Position numbers and translations under genes: made by a program. Shown one piece after another: positions 8,812 to 16,995 of a DNA stretch of 64,000 nucleotides. The first letter of the stretch is position 1; each line of letters starts with the position of its first letter. The notes beneath the pieces were generated by a model. It was given only the letters and a program-made list of their open reading frames with translations, was not told the DNA's origin and did no database searches. Origin of the DNA: Methylumidiphilus sp963753955 (lineage in GTDB: Bacteria > Pseudomonadota > Gammaproteobacteria > Methylococcales > Methylococcaceae); the NCBI GenBank assembly GCA_963753955.1, contig CAVWEM010000005.1, forward strand, positions 310,001 to 374,000, in the 5' to 3' direction.

Positions 8812-9338
8812 TTAAGAGGCCAGCCTGACCAGCGGATAATTTGGAAACACAATCGGCCAAGTGTTTTCAGTGACAATTAGGCAGTCGGCCACATACTGCC
8901 TAACCCAAGGTTGATCGGCTTCTTGGCATATTCTGGCAAGTAGCCTATCCTTGAATGCTGCCAACAAAGCAGGTTCAAGAATTAACTTGTCTGAACCAAA
9001 GAGCAGCACATAAACAATCGGTTTTATGTCCGTTCCATCAGATGCAGAAATGTGTAACTGTCCTTTGCTTTGGGTGTGAGTTTTTCTGCGATCCAAGTGT
9101 CTTGATGGATCATGTCAATAAACCCTTCACGCTCTCTATGCAAAGCAACTTCTGCTTTAGCATCTCCCCCTTTAGCTTTACACGAAGGGTCTTTTACTTC
9201 AAGTATGATTAGCTGATTTTCTTCCTCAACGATAAAATCAACGAACATCATTCCCTGTGGAAGTTTTTTGCCTTTATCATCTAACTTCTCAGCTTGTTTG
9301 GCGGCGGAAAAGTCAAAATCAAGCTCTCCTTCCAACAT
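8812..9338 (-). CDS. PD-(D/E)XK nuclease-like partner of the adjacent ATPase (frameshifted)
   Basis: This is an unrecognised protein of about 175 residues. From the ATG at 9338 (AAGGA upstream, 11 bases after the ATPase stop) it reads MLEGELDFDFSAAKQ and contains VDFIVEEENQLIILEVKDP. That is a D then ExK arrangement typical of the PD-(D/E)XK nuclease core. The frame breaks at about 9030 (after LHLMERT) and continues in another frame as DIKPIVYVLLFG through to NYPLVRLAS at 8812. It is tightly coupled to the ATPase gene and inserted between ribD and ribE. The nuclease fold is inferred from the motif only; a simple accessory or sensor role is also possible. Confidence 0.6.
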
Positions 9339-9348
9339 ATATATTCCT

Positions 9349-10363
9349 TTAAGCTTTGCGCAATGCGCGGGTAATATCCCGCTGATACAAGTCGGAAAAA
9401 GTATCCGAAATGGCATTCTGCGAAATACCTGTGTATGAATCGCTGGCTGCTGAAACTACACTGTCTGACTCATTGCGAAACAAGGAAATGTATCGAATTC
9501 CATCATCTTCCTTCTTACGCAAATCAAACTCCTTGAGCAACACATAATTATGCGTCGCCAAAAAAAACTGCACACCTTGACGCTGCAAGTCCAAAACAGT
9601 TTCGACGACCAGCCCAATCAAAGAAGGATTCAAGTTAGCTTCCGGCTCGTCCCAAAATAAAATAGAACCGGGATTCAATGAGCCATTTTGAATCAGCAAC
9701 CAAATAAGCGCCAATTTGCGCACTCCCTCGGCCAACAAGCTGAACTCAAATTCACCCTGTTCATTTTTCAAGAAAAAATGCTCGCCTTTGAGGATAACCT
9801 CCCCACCAATTGCCCTGCCTAAGTCACCATACAATTTGACATAGGCTTGGTTCGGAAGCGCTTTCAGCTTAGGCAAATAAGCTTGCTTGATGATATCGAC
9901 ATACACTTCTTCAAAGGCGATCTCACGTTTGGCTGTCAACGAAATAAACCCTGGAGCGTGGGCCAACATTTCTTTGACTGGTATATAAACGCTTTCCAAA
10001 GCATCTTCAGTCCACATAGACTCATTCTTTACCGAATCATAACTTGGATACAAGATATGCAGTAGCTGACCATTGTCTCTTAAAATCGAAATGCAGGCTT
10101 CTATATTACGTGTATAAGGTTTACGGCAAAGACGTTTATTGTTACCCCCAATAAGGCGAAAAAACATCGCGCAGCTTATCATTATAAGTTTTATATTTTC
10201 CTTCCCCCACCGTGATCGCACAAGCCGCATAAAGCACTTTCAAAATATGCGTCTTACCGGTTCCATTGACACCGATCAACACATTCACGCCGCTGGAAAA
10301 TTCCAAATCCAGCTTGGCAAAGCAGGTGAAGTTTTCCAATTCAAGTCGAGTAATTTTTCCCAT
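9349..10363 (-). CDS. AAA/ABC-type ATPase of the OLD/SMC-like class (frameshifted)
   Basis: This cytoplasmic ATPase of about 338 residues has the RecF/SMC-like layout. Its N-terminus is ITRLELENFTCFAKLDLEF, with Walker A GVNGTGKTHILK. Late Walker B ILFWDEPEANLNP and the H-loop segment FFLATHNYVLL are typical of AAA_15/AAA_21 proteins in phage-defence and toxin systems. No Toprim domain follows. The frame changes at about 10140 in a G5 run, so the Walker A part (10142-10363) and the rest (9349 onward) are in different frames. It begins 14 bases after ribD and is followed 11 bases later by the nuclease-like gene. Confidence 0.75.
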
Positions 10364-10377
10364 GGAACAAAATATCT

Positions 10378-11529
10378 CTATTTACGCAAAACCAACCTCA
10401 AATCCCCCCCCACCTGCCGCGATTCGACTAGGCGCAACTCAAACCGGTCGGCCATGTGTTCAAGTTCCGGCAAATGGAACAATCCCCTGCCCGTATTGCC
10501 CAAGATGCAAGGGGCAAGATAGACGATCCATTCATCCACCAAACCCTCGCGCAGCAAGGAGCCATTGATGGTCGCGCCGGCTTCCACCATGACCTCGTTG
10601 AATTCCAACCGGCCAAGCAACTCCATCGCCGCATGCAAATCCACCCGTCCTTCGGGGCCGGTCGGCAGAAAATGGACTTCCGCGCCCAAGGCCCGCAATC
10701 TTTCGGCTTTTTTGGCTTCCGCCTCCAATCCTAACACCAGGATCCGTCCAGGCAGGGCGAGGATTTTAGCAGATGGGGGTAGGCGAAAGCGGGAATCTAG
10801 CACGACGCGGGCCGGTTGACGCTCCGTTTCATACAAAGTTCTTCCTCCCTCTCCCTTTGGGAGAGGACAGGGGTGAGGGGGAGACAACCGAACCGTCATG
10901 GCCGGGTCATCCGCCAGTACTGTTTCGATACCGGTCAGGATCGCCGAACTTCTGGCGCGTCGGCGATGCACATCGCGGCGGGCTTCCGGTCCGGTGATCC
11001 AACGGCTTTCGCCGGAGGCCAAGGCAGTGCGCCCGTCCAGGCTCATGGCGAGTTTGCTGGACAGCCAAGGCAGTCCCGTCCGCATCCGCTTGCAAAAGCC
11101 GAGGTTGAGGGCTTCCGCCTCCGCCGCCAGCAAGCCGACGGCAGTCTGAATCCCCGCCGCCTCCAACATTTGCAAACCTTTGCCCGCCACCAGCGGATTC
11201 GGGTCCGTCATGGCGGCGACCACCCGGACGACGCCCGCCGCGATCAGCCCTTCCGCGCAAGGCGGCGTCTTGCCATAATGGCTGCAAGGCTCCAGGCTGA
11301 CATAGGCGGTCGCGCCCGCCGCCGCCTCGCCCGCCATGCGCAAGGCGACAACCTCGGCGTGTGGCCCGCCCGCCCGTTCGTGCCATCCCTCGCCGACGAC
11401 GGAATCTTCTCGCACCAGCACACAACCGACCTGCGGGTTGGGGTGGGGAAAATCCAAGCCACGCTCGGCTAGCCGGATGGCCAGAGCCATGAACCGGGCG
11501 TCTTCGGGGGTGAATGAAGTGGTTTGCAT
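10378..11529 (-). CDS. ribD: Bifunctional riboflavin deaminase/reductase RibD
   Basis: RibD deaminates and then reduces the pyrimidine intermediate of riboflavin synthesis. The N-terminal deaminase half shows the zinc motifs GPHAEVVAL and PCSHYGKTPPC. The reductase half shows SLDGRTA and SRWITGPEARRDVH. The 383 residues slightly exceed the usual length because a copy of the dispersed palindrome (10844-10882) has entered the gene in frame, encoding SPPHPCPLPKGEGG between the conserved MTVRL and ARVVLDS segments. I saw no FMN riboswitch pattern upstream in 11530-11724. Confidence 0.94.
   Translation of the reverse strand: MQTTSFTPEDARFMALAIRLAERGLDFPHPNPQVGCVLVREDSVVGEGWHERAGGPHAEVVALRMAGEAAAGATAYVSLEPCSHYGKTPPCAEGLIAAGVVRVVAAMTDPNPLVAGKGLQMLEAAGIQTAVGLLAAEAEALNLGFCKRMRTGLPWLSSKLAMSLDGRTALASGESRWITGPEARRDVHRRRARSSAILTGIETVLADDPAMTVRLSPPHPCPLPKGEGGRTLYETERQPARVVLDSRFRLPPSAKILALPGRILVLGLEAEAKKAERLRALGAEVHFLPTGPEGRVDLHAAMELLGRLEFNEVMVEAGATINGSLLREGLVDEWIVYLAPCILGNTGRGLFHLPELEHMADRFELRLVESRQVGGDLRLVLRK
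10844..10882. repeat. Dispersed palindrome inserted in frame in ribD (copy 3)
   Basis: This copy of the CCCTCTCCC/GGGAGAGG palindrome carries an extra ACAGGGGTGAGGGGGAG arm. It lies inside ribD and keeps the reading frame open. Confidence 0.78.
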
Positions 11530-11724
11530 GGTCTAGGAGTGGAAAAATTGTTGAGGGCGGGGCCAGCCAAGGACGTGATCTGTCACCGGGATCAGACAGT
11601 CACCGAGCCGCTGCGGCGCATTATACAGCCGAACACGGTGGCAAACGCCGACGGAAAAAACCCGTGATTACTGTTTTCGCCTATGGCACACTAAAGCCTT
11701 AACGCTTCTGAAGGCAGGTTTTTC

Positions 11725-12093
11725 ATGAATATCACGCTGGCCAACAAGGATGACTTCACCCTATTGCGGCTGCATGAGGAGAGGCTGGATGCGCACAATT
11801 CCCAAGAGTTCAAGGATTATCTGCTGCGCTTGATGGAAAATGGGGCTAAGACTTTGATCCTTGACTTGTCGGAAGTCGGTTTCGTGGACAGTTCTGGCTT
11901 GGGTGCCTTGCTTTCCGGTCATAAGAATGCCGGTTTGCGGGAAGGCCGCTTTGCGCTGTCCGGTGTGCAAGCGCGCGTCCAATCCATGTTCGAGCTGACC
12001 CGATTGCACCGAGTGTTTGAAATCCACCCGAAAGTGGAAGATGCCATCGCTTTCGGCGCGGGGGAAACGCCCCATGAGCCGAAGCCGCATTAA
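11725..12093 (+). CDS. STAS-domain anti-sigma-factor antagonist
   Basis: This 122-residue single STAS domain is of the SpoIIAA/RsbV type. It has the phosphorylatable serine in the FVDSSGLGALL motif, after a predicted beta strand LILDLSEVG. Such proteins release a target by binding an HATPase-type kinase when unphosphorylated. The next gene, overlapping by 20 bases, encodes such a kinase, and a PP2C phosphatase gene lies convergent just beyond it. Together they form a partner-switching module. A short C-terminal tail (GAGETPHEPKPH) is unremarkable. Confidence 0.92.
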   Translation: MNITLANKDDFTLLRLHEERLDAHNSQEFKDYLLRLMENGAKTLILDLSEVGFVDSSGLGALLSGHKNAGLREGRFALSGVQARVQSMFELTRLHRVFEIHPKVEDAIAFGAGETPHEPKPH

Positions 12094-12493
12094 CCTGGAA
12101 ATCGAGATCCCCACGCAGACCCGCTATCTGGGCCTGATCGGCAATATCGGCGAGCAGTTGGCGCGGGATCTAAGCGAGTATACCGGCGACCATGAGATCC
12201 TCGCCTACAACCTCAATCTGGTGCTCACTGAAGCCCTGAGCAACGTCATCAAATATGCCGGCGGCGACAGCCCGAGCTTGCGGGTCTGCATCAATATCGA
12301 AGGCGACACCCTGTCCATCCAAGTGCATGATCAGGGCCGTGGCTTCGACCTCGACAGCCTGCCCTGCGACGAACCAGAGACGCTCTGCGAACGGGGACGC
12401 GGGATTTTCATCATCCGCCAGATCATGGATTCCGTCGGCTACCGCAAGACGAAAAACGGCAATGTGCTGGAGATGAAGAAAAAAATCGCCTGA
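12074..12493 (+). CDS. Anti-sigma regulatory factor, serine kinase (HATPase, RsbW-like)
   Basis: This is a 139-residue HATPase_c domain protein of the RsbW/SpoIIAB type. It has the N-box LNLVLTEALSNVIKYA, the G1 box VHDQGRGFD and the G2-like ERGRGIFIIRQIMD. It would phosphorylate the upstream STAS protein. I chose the ATG at 12074, overlapping the STAS gene by 20 bases, because MSRSRINLEIEIP begins the fold; the open frame extends further upstream without similarity. No sigma factor gene is nearby, so its other partner is unknown. Confidence 0.9.
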   Translation: MSRSRINLEIEIPTQTRYLGLIGNIGEQLARDLSEYTGDHEILAYNLNLVLTEALSNVIKYAGGDSPSLRVCINIEGDTLSIQVHDQGRGFDLDSLPCDEPETLCERGRGIFIIRQIMDSVGYRKTKNGNVLEMKKKIA

Positions 12494-12494
12494 T

Positions 12495-14411
12495 TCAGGT
12501 GACTTCCGCCACAATCAAGGTGACATCGTCCTCATAAGCCGCCCCCGCGCCGAAGGCGAGAAGCTCGCCTAAGATCGTCCCCACCAGATCCCTAGGCGGA
12601 AGGTTCCGGCAGGAAACAAACAAGCGGCACAGGCGGTGGGTGCCGAAAAACTCACCGGCCTCGTTGCGGGCTTCCACGATGCCATCGGTGTAGAGCAGGA
12701 GCCGGTCGCCCGGCCCCAATGAAAGCGCCTTCTCCTCAAACTCCACATCCCTTTCCACACCCAGGATCATACCGTCGGCATCCAGCGGCTCGCAAGCCGG
12801 GGCGTGGGCGCGCAACAGCAAGGGGGGGTTGTGGCCCGCGCTGGCGTAGCGCACAAACCGGTTTTGCGGATGATAGCGCAGGTAGAATAGGGATATGAAC
12901 GAACCGGCCCCGTCCAGATCCTCGTACAGCAATTCGTTGAGCAAAGCCAAGGTTTCCCCCGGCCCATGCTCCTTGGCGTTTTTCGCCCGGCGCGCCTCCA
13001 CCTTCAGCAAACTACGCGCCTCGGCCATGATCAGCGCCGAGCCCACGCTGTGTCCCGAGACATCGGCGATCACAATATCCAGAAAGTCGCGGACGCGGAA
13101 GTAGTCGAAATAGTCTCCGCCCACATGGCTGGCGGGAACGCATGCGCCAAATACCTGCACATTGGGAAGGACGAGGGGGTCTTTGGGCAACAGGGAAAGC
13201 TGGATTTGCCGGGCAAGATCCAATTCGCGCTGCTGTTCTTCGGCGCGTCTTCGCTCGGTCACATCGGTCTGCACACCGATGTAGTGGGTCAGCCGACCCT
13301 CCTCGTCCCGCACCGGGGAAAGGAGCAGTTCGTTCCAAAATGCAGTGCCGTCTTTGCGGTAATTTTTCAGCAAGACCTCGCACTCCCGCCCATGCGCAAG
13401 GGCACCCACGATTTTCGCCACGGCGGCGGGGTCGGGATCCGGCCCTTGCAGCACCGTCAAACCGCGGCCGAGCAAATCTTCCTGGCCGTAGCCGGTCATC
13501 CTGCATAAGGCCGAATTGACATAGCTGATGGGAAAGCCCGGCACCGCGTCGATGATGCTGATGCCCACGCTGGCGGCCTCGATGGCACGATGGCGCAGGC
13601 GCAACTCGTCTTCTCTGCGCTTACGGGCGGTGACATTGCGATCCACCCCGCGCCATTTGCTCAGGCGTCCCTTGCGGTCGAACTGAGGCGCGCCGGTCGA
13701 TTCGGTGTAGACCTTGTGGCCATCCTTGTGGATATAACAATTGAGCAATCGGGAAAACCCCAAACCTTGCTCGAACAGATCGGGGAATTCCACCGTTCCT
13801 TGCGCCTTTTCCTCCTTGGCGACAAAATCAAGTTGGCGCTTGCCAATCATTTCCTCCGGCCGGTAACCCAGAATGTCCTTGACCGCCGAGCTGCTGTATA
13901 GGTAACGCCCTTCCGGGTCTTGCTCCCACAACCATTCCCCGGTCATGTCCGCGACTTGGCGAAAGCGGTGCTCGCTTTCCTCAAGGGCTTGGCGGTCGAT
14001 TTTCTGCTGGGTGATGTCCTGGCGGATAACCAGGAAATGGGTGATCTTCCCCTCCGGGCTGTTGATCGGGGTGATGGTTTCCTGCGCCCAGTAACGCTCC
14101 CCGTTTTTTTTCTTGCCCCGCATCTCGCCCCGCCAGTCCCTGCCGTCGCGGAGAACCCCGCGCAGCCCGCGATACTGGGCGGACACGCCTTCGCCCAAGG
14201 ACAATGGCGGATGCTCGCCGACCACTTCCTCTGCGGTGTAACCGGTCAGCAGGGTAAAGCTGGGGTTGACATATTCGATCACCCCGTCGGCGCGGGCGAT
14301 CAAAATGGCGTTGGGGCTTTGTTGCACGGCGCGGGAAAGGATGAAGATCTGCTCCTGCGGCGGTGTGCGCCATACGCAAGTCAACTGACCTGGCTCTGAA
14401 CGATACGGCAT
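12495..14411 (-). CDS. Triple-PAS PP2C (SpoIIE-type) serine phosphatase
   Basis: This is a 638-residue cytoplasmic sensor phosphatase. Three PAS domains are visible: about residues 25-140 (NAILIARADGVIEYVN), 150-265 (WLWEQDPEGRYLYSS) and 275-395 (ASVGISIIDAVPG). PAC segments follow each, such as HFLVIRQDIT and HYIGVQTDVT. The C-terminal third is a SpoIIE phosphatase with SHVGGDYFDYF and metal-binding IVIADVSGHSVGSALIMAEAR. It would dephosphorylate the neighbouring STAS protein in response to a redox, light or ligand signal. It converges on the HATPase gene with one base between the stops. Confidence 0.93.
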   Translation of the reverse strand: MPYRSEPGQLTCVWRTPPQEQIFILSRAVQQSPNAILIARADGVIEYVNPSFTLLTGYTAEEVVGEHPPLSLGEGVSAQYRGLRGVLRDGRDWRGEMRGKKKNGERYWAQETITPINSPEGKITHFLVIRQDITQQKIDRQALEESEHRFRQVADMTGEWLWEQDPEGRYLYSSSAVKDILGYRPEEMIGKRQLDFVAKEEKAQGTVEFPDLFEQGLGFSRLLNCYIHKDGHKVYTESTGAPQFDRKGRLSKWRGVDRNVTARKRREDELRLRHRAIEAASVGISIIDAVPGFPISYVNSALCRMTGYGQEDLLGRGLTVLQGPDPDPAAVAKIVGALAHGRECEVLLKNYRKDGTAFWNELLLSPVRDEEGRLTHYIGVQTDVTERRRAEEQQRELDLARQIQLSLLPKDPLVLPNVQVFGACVPASHVGGDYFDYFRVRDFLDIVIADVSGHSVGSALIMAEARSLLKVEARRAKNAKEHGPGETLALLNELLYEDLDGAGSFISLFYLRYHPQNRFVRYASAGHNPPLLLRAHAPACEPLDADGMILGVERDVEFEEKALSLGPGDRLLLYTDGIVEARNEAGEFFGTHRLCRLFVSCRNLPPRDLVGTILGELLAFGAGAAYEDDVTLIVAEVT

Positions 14412-14417
14412 GGGGGT

Positions 14418-14852
14418 TTACTGCTTCATCTTGAACGCAGAATTGTAACGTGTCTCCACGTTGAATTTTTGCCACACGAATTGCGGCGTGGTGAGGGGGG
14501 CGCTGGGCACGGGAAAGGTGAGCAAATCAGTCACGCCGACCAAGACACGCCCGCAGGTGTATAAAACGCCCTTGAGCACACCGCCGGTGATCCCCAAAGC
14601 GAAGTTGCCCTCGTTGGTGGTGTTGATGACATTCTTAGGGATTTCCAAAAAACCCAGGCCAATATTGGAAAAACCAGCGCCCACCTTCTTGCCGATGGTC
14701 GCTCCGTAACTTTCTGGCCGTTTAGCTGCGGCGGTTCCCTGGCTTTCGGGAGGCACGGGATAGGCACTCCCGTAATCTTCCGCGAGCCCAGGGACGGGGA
14801 CTACAGCGGACAAAAAGGCTGCTAGCAAAAAAATCTTGAGTGGTTTCGACAT
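14418..14852 (-). CDS. Exosortase-system-associated protein, TIGR04073 type
   Basis: This exported protein of 144 residues has a cleavable signal peptide (PLKIFLLAAFLSAVVPVPGLA). The mature part carries the pattern KKVGAGFSNIGLGFLEIPKN, then GGVLKGVLYTCGRVLVGVTDLLTFPVP, which matches the family named TIGR04073 that co-occurs with exosortase systems. I chose the ATG at 14852, which has a GAGGAG site; the open frame reaches 14990. No exosortase gene lies in this window. Its function is unknown. Confidence 0.8.
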   Translation of the reverse strand: MSKPLKIFLLAAFLSAVVPVPGLAEDYGSAYPVPPESQGTAAAKRPESYGATIGKKVGAGFSNIGLGFLEIPKNVINTTNEGNFALGITGGVLKGVLYTCGRVLVGVTDLLTFPVPSAPLTTPQFVWQKFNVETRYNSAFKMKQ

Positions 14853-15016
14853 GGCGCTCCTCGCTACAATTGGAGAAAAGGGAATCGGGCTAGGCCAAGG
14901 GCAAGCAAAGGTCAGGTATTTTTCCAAATAGAATTGATGGCGGGCAGGGCCATGAAGCCGTGCCATTTCCTGTAAACTACGCACTCCCAAACGCCCTATA
15001 AAAATAATAACACGCC

Positions 15017-16897
15017 ATGCCGTTCATCCGCCTTGCCGACATCTCCATCGCCTTTGGCGTCCACCCCGTATTGGACCATGCCGACTTCCTGCTCGACCCA
15101 GGCGAGCGCGTCGGTCTCATCGGCCGCAATGGCGAGGGCAAGTCCACACTGATGAAAGCCATCGCAGGGCAGGTGCCTGCGGACAGCGGCGAGATCTGGC
15201 GGCAGCCGGGCATCCAGGTCGCCATGCTCGAACAAGAACCCAGCCTGCCGGAACAAGCCAGCATTTACGACGCCGTCGCCGACGCGCTGGGCGACATCGG
15301 CCACTGGATCGCCGAATACCACCGCCTGTCCGAACACGCCCACGATAAGGAGACGCTCCAGGAAATGGGCCGGCTGCAACACCTGCTGGAAGCCCAGGAC
15401 GGCTGGCGGCTGCAACAGCGGGTGGAACACGTCCTCAGCCGGCTGGATCTGGTCGGCGACCAACCGGTGGCCGGGCTTTCCGGTGGCTGGCGGCGGCGGG
15501 TCTCGCTGGCGCGGGCTTTGGTCGTCCAACCCGATGTGCTGCTGCTGGACGAGCCGACCAACCACCTCGACCTCGAAGCCATCCTCTGGCTGGAAGAACA
15601 GTTGCTGCAATTCAAAGGCGCGATCCTGCTGATCACCCACGACCGCGCCTTCCTGCAAAAAATCGCCACCCGCATCGTCGACCTGGATCGCGGCAAGCTC
15701 ACTTCCTGGCCCGGTTTGTACTCCGACTACCTGGAAAAAAAAGCCGCCGCGCTGGAAGAGGAAGCCCGCCACAACGCCCTGTTCGACAAAAAACTCGCCC
15801 AGGAGGAAGTCTGGATACGCCAAGGCATCAAGGCCCGCCGCACCCGCAACGAAGGCCGGGTGCGGGCTTTGAAGCAACTACGCAACGAGCGGGCCGAACG
15901 CCGCAACCGCCAAGGCCAGGCGAAAATTGAACTGGAACGGTCCGAACGCTCCGGCAAGCTGGTGATCGAAGCCGAATCGGTGAGCTTCGCCTATCCTGAG
16001 CGCTCTATCCTCCGCGACTTCTCCACCACGATCATGCGCGGTGACCGCCTTGGCCTGATCGGCCCCAACGGCGCGGGCAAGTCCACCCTCATCCAAGTCT
16101 TGCTCAAACACCTTGAGCCGCAGGCCGGCAAGGTGCGCCACGGCACCAAGCTCAACGTTGCCTATTTCGACCAACTCCGCGCCCAGCTAGACCCTGACCA
16201 GACCTTGGCCGATGCCGTCACCGACGGCAAAGACTACGTTGACATCAACGACCAGCGCATCCATGTCATGACCTATCTGGCCAATTTCCTGTTCCAGCCG
16301 ACCCGCGCCCGCTCGCCGGTGCGCAGCCTGTCCGGCGGCGAGCGCAACCGGGCTTTGTTGGCACGGCTGTTCAGCCAGCCCTGCAACCTGCTGGTGATGG
16401 ACGAACCCACCAACGACATGGACGTGGAAACCCTGGAACTGCTGGAAGAACTGTTGGCCGGTTTTGAAGGCACTTTGATCCTGGTCAGCCATGACCGTGC
16501 CTTCCTCGACAATGTCGTCACCAGCACACTGGTTTTCGAGGGCGACGGCAAAATTGGCGAATACGTCGGCGGCTACTCGGATTGGCTGGAACAGACGAAA
16601 CCGGAAAACCGGCAGACCCCGGCCGCGCCCACTCCGCCCAAGGCGGAACAGGCGAAAGCGCCCCTCTCTAAGAAAAAGATGAGCTATAAAGAGCAACGGG
16701 AACTGGAGAACCTACCGAAGCAAATCGAAGCCATGGAAGCCCGCCAGGTGGAATTGAACACCACCCTCAACGCTGCGGACTTTTACAAGCAGGACGCGGA
16801 AACGGTGAAGAAATTGCTGGCCGAAGCCCAATCGCTGGAATTGGAGCTGGAAGCGTCTTACCAGCGCTGGAACGAACTGGATGCTCTGGCCTCGTAA
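15017..16897 (+). CDS. uup: ABC-F ATPase Uup
   Basis: This 626-residue cytoplasmic ABC-F protein is of the Uup type, which acts on ribosomes and branched DNA intermediates. It has two ATPase domains, with Walker A GRNGEGKST and GPNGAGKST, signatures LSGGWRRRVSLARAL and LSGGERNRALLARLF, and Walker B LLLDEPTNHLDLE and LVMDEPTNDMDVE. There is no membrane part. The last 70 residues form the charged coiled coil typical of Uup (SYKEQRELENLPKQIEAME), which binds DNA in the E. coli protein. It stands alone, divergent from the TIGR04073 gene. Confidence 0.95.
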   Translation: MPFIRLADISIAFGVHPVLDHADFLLDPGERVGLIGRNGEGKSTLMKAIAGQVPADSGEIWRQPGIQVAMLEQEPSLPEQASIYDAVADALGDIGHWIAEYHRLSEHAHDKETLQEMGRLQHLLEAQDGWRLQQRVEHVLSRLDLVGDQPVAGLSGGWRRRVSLARALVVQPDVLLLDEPTNHLDLEAILWLEEQLLQFKGAILLITHDRAFLQKIATRIVDLDRGKLTSWPGLYSDYLEKKAAALEEEARHNALFDKKLAQEEVWIRQGIKARRTRNEGRVRALKQLRNERAERRNRQGQAKIELERSERSGKLVIEAESVSFAYPERSILRDFSTTIMRGDRLGLIGPNGAGKSTLIQVLLKHLEPQAGKVRHGTKLNVAYFDQLRAQLDPDQTLADAVTDGKDYVDINDQRIHVMTYLANFLFQPTRARSPVRSLSGGERNRALLARLFSQPCNLLVMDEPTNDMDVETLELLEELLAGFEGTLILVSHDRAFLDNVVTSTLVFEGDGKIGEYVGGYSDWLEQTKPENRQTPAAPTPPKAEQAKAPLSKKKMSYKEQRELENLPKQIEAMEARQVELNTTLNAADFYKQDAETVKKLLAEAQSLELELEASYQRWNELDALAS

Positions 16898-16995
16898 TGA
16901 AGCAGGCAAGGAAAACCTTGCTGCCCTGAATGATTTGCCTGGATGCCTAATAGTTGGCGCGCATGCGTTGCAAACCCCGTTAAGCTACAGATTTC

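Noticed and set aside
11530..11724. Possible FMN riboswitch upstream of ribD
   Set aside because: The conserved RFN helices and AGGGT/GGGCC-type blocks were not found in the minus-strand leader.
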